Below, piece by piece: positions 58,802 through 64,000 of a stretch of 64,000 nt of DNA. A model generated the notes under the pieces. That model was not told where the DNA came from, did not search any database, and saw only the letters and a list, made by a program, of their open reading frames with translations. The translations under genes were made by a program, and so were the position numbers. The stretch comes from an uncultured Mollicutes bacterium (GTDB lineage: Bacteria; Bacillota_I; Bacilli_A; RFN20; CAG-288), in NCBI GenBank assembly GCA_900539865.1, contig UQDS01000004.1:140534-204533 (forward strand), written 5' to 3'. Every line of letters begins with the position of its first letter. Within the stretch, counting starts at the first letter, position 1.

Positions 58802-61411
58802 ATGAGAAAAATGACAAGCGATGAAATTCGTGATACTTGGCTTAGATTTTTTTCTGAGCACGGACACTATGTGGAACCTTCTGCATCCTTAGTTCCAAAC
58901 AATGACCCTACATTGCTTTGGATCAACGCAGGTGTTGCCGCCTTAAAGAAATATTTTGATGGCACCCTCACCCCGAAACACAGAAGAATCACGAATGCTC
59001 AAAAGTGCATCCGTACCAACGATATCGACAATGTTGGTCATACTGCTAGACATCATACTTTCTTTGAGATGATGGGTAACTTCTCTATCGGCGATTATTT
59101 CCGCGATGAGGTTATCCCGTGGGCTTTTGAATTGCTCACTTCTGAAAAATACTTTGGTTTTGATCCTAAGAAGTTATTTGTCACCTATTACCCGGATGAT
59201 AAAGAGACTTATGACCTTTGGGTAAAGTGCGGTATTCCCGCAGAGAACATGGTTGCTTCTGAGAGCAACTTCTGGGAAATTGGAGAAGGACCTTGTGGCC
59301 CCGATACCGAAATCAATTATGATCGCGGCGAAAAATATGATCCGGAGCACTTAGGATTAAAGCTTTTAGTTGATGATCTTCCTAACGATCGTTACATCGA
59401 ACTTTGGAATATCGTTTTCTCCCAGTTTAATTCTATGCCTGGTGTCGAAAGAAAGAATTACAAGCAACTTCCGCAGAAAAATATTGATACTGGCGCTGGT
59501 TTAGAGCGCTTTGCCTGTATTTTACAAGATGCTGAAACAAACTTTGAAACTGATTTATTCACTCCCTATATCAAAGCGGTGGAAGAAAAGGCAAAATACC
59601 CTTATGAGGGAGAATACAAATTAGCTTATCGCGTCATTGCAGATCACATTCGCTCTATCACTTTTGCTTTAGCTGACGGCGCTGTGTTTTCCAATGATGG
59701 CAGAGGTTATGTTTTAAAGAGACTCTTGCGCCGTGCAGCTCGTTACGCACAGACGCTCGGTTTAGAGACAGGCGCTCTTGCTTCTTTAGTTCCTGTTGTC
59801 ACAGACAATATGAAACATTTCTACCCTTATCTTACCGATCATATGGAAAGAACGATGAAAATGGTGGCTTCTGAAGAAGGTAAATTTGCAAATACCTTAA
59901 AGACTGGAAGCAAACTTTTGAATCAATACTTAGCCAAAGATGGCGATACCCTCTCTGGTGAAGATGCTTTTAAACTCAGCGATACTTATGGTTTCCCCTT
60001 TGAGTTGACCAAAGAGATCGCAAGTGATGCTGGTAAAAAAGTTGATGAAGAAGAATATTTGAGATTATTAGAAGAAAGTAAGGAATTGGCAAGAAAGAGC
60101 AGAGGAGATAAACAATCCTTTGGCTTACAATCTCAAGACTTGATTGCCTTCACGGATGAGAGTGAATTCACATACGAAGAAAACAAAGACTTCACTTCGG
60201 AAGTCATCGGCTTGTTTGTGGATGGAGTCAAAGTTGACACAATTTCCGAAGAGGGTGATGTCGTATTTAAAAAGACCGATTTCTACGCTTTAAGCGGTGG
60301 TCAAGTCTCGGATACCGGTTATCTTCACAACGACACTTGCGAAGCGGAAGTCACGGATGTCAACGCCGCCAATCACGGTCAACATCTCTTACACGTGAAA
60401 GTTCTCTATGGCGAAATCAAAGTCGGAGATGTCTTTGAAGAAAAAGTCAATTGGGAAAGAAGAAATAAGATTCGCAAAAATCACTCCGCTACACACTTAT
60501 TACAAAGAGCATTACAAGAATGCGTCAGCGAAGATATTCACCAAGAGGGCGCTTATTACGATGATGAACTCTTGCGTTTTGATATCAATGCCGATGGCAA
60601 GTTAAGCGATGATCAGCTTAATGCTGTCGAAAGAAAAGTCAACGAGAAGATCTTTGCTTCCCTTCCCGTTGTCACCGAAGTTCTTTCTAAGGAGGAAGCG
60701 TTGAAAAAGAATGTCATGCACTTGTTCTCCGAAAAATATGGCGATGTTGTCCGCGTTGTCTCTATGGGTGATTACTCCAGTGAATTCTGCGGCGGCACAC
60801 ACGTGGATAACACTGCTGACATCGGATTATTTGTCATTGCAAGCGAAGAATCCATCGCAGCTGGCATTCGTAGAATCACAGCTTATACTGGCATGAAAGC
60901 CTACGAATATCTCAAAGAGAAACAATCCATGATCAATGAAGCAGCGCAGCTTTTAAAGATCAACTCCGATAAGGGCGTCCGTGCAAAAATTATGAATGAT
61001 AACGACCTTATCGCCTCTTTAAACAATACGATTAAGCAGTTGAGAGAACAATCTACAAATGCGATGTTTGGTCAATTAGAAGCGAAGATGGAAGAAATTG
61101 GTAATGCCAAAGTCTTAGTTGCTGTCTTGAACAACCTCACGCATGAACAAGAAGAATCTCTCGCTCACAAATTGATTGATAAGCATCCTAACGCCCTTGT
61201 CTTCCTCGCGGTAGATAATGGCACAAAGAAAGATCTTGTCGCTGCGAGAGGTAATGCATTATCTCAGCTTAAAGCAGGAAATATCATGAAAGATTGCTCT
61301 AAAATCTTGCTCGGCCGCGGTGGCGGTAGACCGGATGTCGCTTTTGGTGGCACAGAAAACTTAGAGCACATGTCCGAAGTGAAGAATTACATTTTAGGAT
61401 TGCTCAAGTGA
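58802..61411 (+). CDS. alaS: Alanyl-tRNA synthetase
   Basis: An 869-residue class II synthetase with the full domain set. The catalytic domain begins IRDTWLRFFSEHGH. The editing domain has the zinc/catalytic motif NHSATHLLQ near residue 561 and CGGTH near 663. The C-Ala domain with GRGGGRPDVAFGG is near 840. It charges tRNA-Ala and clears Ser- and Gly-tRNA-Ala. GAGGAG lies 9 bases before the ATG. ruvX follows with a GTGA overlap. Confidence 0.97.
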   Translation: MRKMTSDEIRDTWLRFFSEHGHYVEPSASLVPNNDPTLLWINAGVAALKKYFDGTLTPKHRRITNAQKCIRTNDIDNVGHTARHHTFFEMMGNFSIGDYFRDEVIPWAFELLTSEKYFGFDPKKLFVTYYPDDKETYDLWVKCGIPAENMVASESNFWEIGEGPCGPDTEINYDRGEKYDPEHLGLKLLVDDLPNDRYIELWNIVFSQFNSMPGVERKNYKQLPQKNIDTGAGLERFACILQDAETNFETDLFTPYIKAVEEKAKYPYEGEYKLAYRVIADHIRSITFALADGAVFSNDGRGYVLKRLLRRAARYAQTLGLETGALASLVPVVTDNMKHFYPYLTDHMERTMKMVASEEGKFANTLKTGSKLLNQYLAKDGDTLSGEDAFKLSDTYGFPFELTKEIASDAGKKVDEEEYLRLLEESKELARKSRGDKQSFGLQSQDLIAFTDESEFTYEENKDFTSEVIGLFVDGVKVDTISEEGDVVFKKTDFYALSGGQVSDTGYLHNDTCEAEVTDVNAANHGQHLLHVKVLYGEIKVGDVFEEKVNWERRNKIRKNHSATHLLQRALQECVSEDIHQEGAYYDDELLRFDINADGKLSDDQLNAVERKVNEKIFASLPVVTEVLSKEEALKKNVMHLFSEKYGDVVRVVSMGDYSSEFCGGTHVDNTADIGLFVIASEESIAAGIRRITAYTGMKAYEYLKEKQSMINEAAQLLKINSDKGVRAKIMNDNDLIASLNNTIKQLREQSTNAMFGQLEAKMEEIGNAKVLVAVLNNLTHEQEESLAHKLIDKHPNALVFLAVDNGTKKDLVAARGNALSQLKAGNIMKDCSKILLGRGGGRPDVAFGGTENLEHMSEVKNYILGLLK

Positions 61412-61857
61412 AAAAGAATCTTCTCGCTTTAGATTTAGGAAAAGGCAGTTTAGGCGTCGCTATCTCTCGCTCTGGAATGTTCATTACTCCTATCACAAAC
61501 CTGCGTTTTCACGCGATGCAATTTCAGGAAGCAATCGATTACTTAAAAGAATTGCTCACATATGAAAAAGTGGAGACATTTGTTCTCGGTCTTCCGCTTT
61601 ATCCCAGCGGTGATGACTGTGAGATGACGCATATTGTCCGCAATTTTGCTACATTGTTAAACGAAAACTTCCCCGAGATAGAAATCGTCTATCAAGATGA
61701 ACGCTATTCTACCTTAGAAGCAGCGAATGTCTTACATAAACAAGGTCAAAACGCTAAGAAGCAACACAAAGGAATCGATGCAGCAGCAAGCTGTGTCATT
61801 CTTGAGCGTTACTTAAAGCGAATTGGCCAAATGCAAGACTGTTATCCGATTGATTAA
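61408..61857 (+). CDS. ruvX: Holliday junction resolvase-like / pre-16S rRNA nuclease RuvX (YqgF)
   Basis: A 149-residue RNase H-fold protein. The N-terminal LALDLGKGSLGVAIS has the first catalytic aspartate, FVLGLPLYPSGD is the second strand, and YQDERYSTLEA and GIDAAASCVILERYL hold the later acidic residues. It matures 16S rRNA ends and has been proposed to resolve Holliday junctions. The start is GTG overlapping the alaS stop. In many Bacilli a small ireB gene lies between alaS and ruvX; here there is none. Confidence 0.9.
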   Translation: MKKNLLALDLGKGSLGVAISRSGMFITPITNLRFHAMQFQEAIDYLKELLTYEKVETFVLGLPLYPSGDDCEMTHIVRNFATLLNENFPEIEIVYQDERYSTLEAANVLHKQGQNAKKQHKGIDAAASCVILERYLKRIGQMQDCYPID

Positions 61858-61860
61858 ATT

Positions 61861-61889
61861 AAGTCGTCACTTCAAAGTGACGACTTTTT
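61861..61889 (+). terminator. Rho-independent terminator of alaS-ruvX
   Basis: AAGTCGTCACTT pairs with AGTGACGACTT, followed by TTTTTG. Confidence 0.9.
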
Positions 61890-61938
61890 GTTTTTATTTT
61901 CCAAAATTAAGTTAAAATGAATAAAAGGAGTATATGCC

Positions 61939-62271
61939 GTGGAATCGAAGTTTACCGGAACAACATGGGAGTCGATTAAAATCAACTGTTTTTGCTCAGT
62001 GATGGGTGTTTTAAGTTTAGGAATTGCAGCTCCCTGGCTTTTGTGCAAAAAGCAAAGATGGTATGCAAAACACACTTTCATCGAAGGGAAACAACTGGTC
62101 TTTGATGGCAAACCTGGAGAGTTGATTCGTGAGTATTTACTTAAGTTGCTTTTTTCTTATTTGAGCTTAGGAGTCTATTCTTTTTGGCTCAGTTTAAAAT
62201 TAAAAAAATGGATTATTTCCCATACTCATTTCCAAGAAGTTCTCCCGGAAAAAAGTGTAAAAAAAGCCTGA
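61939..62271 (+). CDS. DUF898-like small membrane protein
   Basis: A 110-residue protein with two hydrophobic segments (about residues 20-38 and 68-88) and the repeated WYAKHTFIEGKQLVFDGKPGEL pattern with SLGVYSFWL, typical of DUF898/YjgN-related small membrane proteins. Full DUF898 proteins are much longer; single-repeat forms like this occur in Bacillota. The function is unknown. The start is GTG at 61939 with AAAGGAG 9 bases upstream; a nearby ATG is out of frame. The stop codon lies within the terminator stem. Confidence 0.65.
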   Translation: MESKFTGTTWESIKINCFCSVMGVLSLGIAAPWLLCKKQRWYAKHTFIEGKQLVFDGKPGELIREYLLKLLFSYLSLGVYSFWLSLKLKKWIISHTHFQEVLPEKSVKKA

Positions 62272-62300
62272 CGCAGTAATCTTTGCGTCAGGCGCTTTTT
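62266..62300. terminator. Bidirectional terminator overlapping two gene ends
   Basis: GCCTGACGCA pairs perfectly with TGCGTCAGGC. T-rich sequence follows on the plus side and A-run precedes it, giving T7 on the minus strand. The TGA of the DUF898 gene is inside the first arm. Confidence 0.9.
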
Positions 62301-64000
62301 ATTTAAATTGTGACGAATACATCGAATGATAGAACCCTTTGGCGTTCATCAACTCCAGATGATTTCCGTGTTCGATGATGTGACCATCTTTAAGAACAAG
62401 GATGATATCAGCGTTTTTGATGGTGGATAGACGATGAGCAATGACAATAGAGGTCTTACCTTCTAACAGATGATCAAAGGCGTCGCCAATCAACTTTTCA
62501 GTGCGGGTATCAACGTTGGAAGTCGCTTCATCTAAGATGACGATATCCGGCTCTAAAAGCATCACGCGTGCGATGGTTAGCATCTGTCTTTCGCCGTCGC
62601 TTAAACCGTGGTTGGCGCTGACTTTTGTCTGATAGCCATCCGGAAGCGTGTGAATAAAGGTGTCAGCATGTGCTTTTCTGCAAGCTTCCATCACTTCTTC
62701 ATCGGTGGCAGTAGGTTTTGCATAACGGACATTTTCCATGACTGTTCCTGAGAAGATCCATGTCTCTTGTAAGACCATGCCGAAGTTTGCTCGCAAGGAG
62801 GCTTTGTCAATATCAACACCCTTGATGCCATTGTAGCGTATACAGCCACCCGTCGGATCATAAAAGCGCATCAGAACATTGATCAAAGTGGATTTACCCG
62901 CTCCGGTAGGACCGACGATTGCAACTTTTTGTCCTTTTTTGATAACTTCGTTGAAGTTTTCAATCAAGTGCTGGTTGGGTTCGTAAGAGAAATCCATGTT
63001 TTCAAAAGTGATTTCTTGAATGTCTCTTACTTGGCTGTGACCTAGATCGACATCGTTTTCTTTATCTAAGAAAGAAGCGATGCGTTTAAAAGAAGAAAGG
63101 GCGGTTTCATATTCGCTGGCAACAGAGGAAATATCATTGAATGGTTTGGAGAATTGTGTCGTGTAGGTGAGGAAGGAAGAGAGGAAACCGATATTCATAT
63201 TCAAAATCGGATATTGGGACGAAAAAGAGATCATGATAATACCACAAACACCGATGATGGCGTAAATCGTATTGTTGACCAAACGGGTGCAGGGGTTTGT
63301 CCAAGAGGCGGAGAATTGAGCGATTTTTCCTTGTTTTCTCAGCTCTTCGTCCTGAGCTTTAAATTGTGTTAAGGTACCTTTTTCAAAGTTCATCGCTTGG
63401 ACTAGGTCGATGTTATCGATACCTTCTAACGATATGGAAGTTAAATCAGATTGTAACTTTGCCTGTCTCTTAAAGTATTTGTGGGAAAATGAGGCGACAA
63501 AGCGGCTCATGAGAATGCTAAGAGGGGAAAGAATGACAACCCCTATGGCTAAAATCCAATTGACGACAAACATCATAATGATTGTCACAACGATAGCAAG
63601 CACACCTTCCACAAGCGATTTAAAGACAGCGAAGAGACCATTTGCAACATGTTCAATATCGCCGATTTCCATCTGCACGAGATTGCCGTGGCTCTCTTTG
63701 AAAATGGTTTCGATAGAAACAGAATTTATCTTGCGATAAACATCGTTTCTCATATTGTATATGATGGCTTGGGTCATACAACCGACGCTGTATTCAAAGA
63801 GAAAATCGCTGATTGCTCCGATGAGAGAAAGAGCGAGACAAACGGCGACGAGGACAAAGAAGATTGTCGTATCGTTCTGATAGAGAGCGGAATTTAACGC
63901 TTGTCCGAGCAAGAAAGGTTGGGATAACTGGGCGAGTACATAAATGAAAGCAAAGAGGAAGAGGAACAGAAGATGTTTTCGTTGAGGCTTAATATAAATG
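62299..64000 (-). CDS. ABC exporter half-transporter (permease-ATPase), 5' end outside window
   Basis: At least 567 residues are encoded; the frame stays open to the right edge, reading IYIKPQRKHLLFLFLFAFIY, so the true start lies beyond 64000 and the TTG at 63912 is internal. A type I exporter membrane domain with about six helices precedes a C-terminal ATPase with Walker A GPTGAGKSTL, signature LSDGERQ (a D in place of the usual G), Walker B VILDEATSNVD and the H-loop IAHRLSTI. It resembles one subunit of heterodimeric drug exporters; the partner should be encoded just beyond the edge. Confidence 0.9.
   Translation of the reverse strand, partial: IYIKPQRKHLLFLFLFAFIYVLAQLSQPFLLGQALNSALYQNDTTIFFVLVAVCLALSLIGAISDFLFEYSVGCMTQAIIYNMRNDVYRKINSVSIETIFKESHGNLVQMEIGDIEHVANGLFAVFKSLVEGVLAIVVTIIMMFVVNWILAIGVVILSPLSILMSRFVASFSHKYFKRQAKLQSDLTSISLEGIDNIDLVQAMNFEKGTLTQFKAQDEELRKQGKIAQFSASWTNPCTRLVNNTIYAIIGVCGIIMISFSSQYPILNMNIGFLSSFLTYTTQFSKPFNDISSVASEYETALSSFKRIASFLDKENDVDLGHSQVRDIQEITFENMDFSYEPNQHLIENFNEVIKKGQKVAIVGPTGAGKSTLINVLMRFYDPTGGCIRYNGIKGVDIDKASLRANFGMVLQETWIFSGTVMENVRYAKPTATDEEVMEACRKAHADTFIHTLPDGYQTKVSANHGLSDGERQMLTIARVMLLEPDIVILDEATSNVDTRTEKLIGDAFDHLLEGKTSIVIAHRLSTIKNADIILVLKDGHIIEHGNHLELMNAKGFYHSMYSSQFK

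Noticed and set aside
58802..61411. Mycoplasma-type code with TGA as tryptophan
   Set aside because: alaS, uvrC, the acyltransferase and others end at TGA with the next gene starting across it, and proteins keep normal lengths, so TGA is a stop.

Overview
This 64 kb window comes from a low-GC Gram-positive (Bacillota) chromosome. RNase HIII, MutS2, MgsA, lipoprotein signal peptidase with many lipoproteins, AGGAGG-type ribosome binding sites and the alaS-ruvX order all point that way. TGA is used as a stop (for example at the end of alaS and uvrC), so the genetic code is standard. Iron-sulfur flavoproteins, a thiol peroxidase, HypA/HypB and the lack of any respiratory chain gene suggest an anaerobe. 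Gene style resembles uncultured Bacilli/Erysipelotrichia-like gut lineages; that placement is inference.

Layout. 0-3.4 kb: a partial membrane protein diverges from a three-gene flavoprotein/DUF1667 operon, probably an anaerobic glycerol-3-phosphate dehydrogenase. 3.4-9.7 kb: a surface protein, an acyltransferase-like membrane protein coupled to an acyl-CoA synthetase-like enzyme, and two lipoproteins built from Ig-like and OB-fold-like modules. 9.8-18.3 kb: a MacB/FtsX-type exporter, a tail-anchored protein, M18 aminopeptidase, thiol peroxidase, methylglyoxal synthase, a MATE transporter whose N-terminus is frameshifted, and a zinc-ribbon membrane protein. 18.3-19.2 kb: a gene-poor scar holding a decayed large serine recombinase, next to tRNA-Leu(GAG).

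19.2-32.6 kb is housekeeping: metallopeptidase, SpoU methyltransferase, hydrolase, ileS-lspA-rluD, rnhC, mutS2-uvrC and tRNA-Pro(UGG). 32.6-38.5 kb: a PfkB kinase, a sugar nucleotidyltransferase, galE, DUF2804, a lipase-like hydrolase and tcdA. 38.5-42.7 kb: an iron/corrinoid-type ABC importer operon ending in a methyltransferase-TetR fusion. 42.8-47.1 kb: hypA, a 918-residue Fe-S flavoprotein and a small unknown gene, divergent from hypB. 47.1-48.6 kb: a FolT-like ECF S component behind a probable tetrahydrofolate riboswitch, and an RluA-type synthase. 48.6-52.9 kb: a tandem pair of lipoprotein genes, the first broken by one in-frame stop. 52.9-58.7 kb: a DUF438-like protein, flavodoxin, GNAT, an ABC importer without its ATPase, a GNAT-like protein and an orphan PemK/MazF-type toxin. 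58.8-64 kb: alaS-ruvX, a DUF898 protein and an ABC exporter that runs off the end.

The most notable window-wide pattern is promoter architecture. At least seven genes have no Shine-Dalgarno sequence and carry a -10 hexamer ending 6-7 bases before the ATG (9 in one more case), as expected for leaderless mRNAs. Other points of interest are the methyltransferase-TetR fusion, the probable THF riboswitch, an apparent ATA start codon, and the HypA/HypB/flavoprotein cluster without a hydrogenase.
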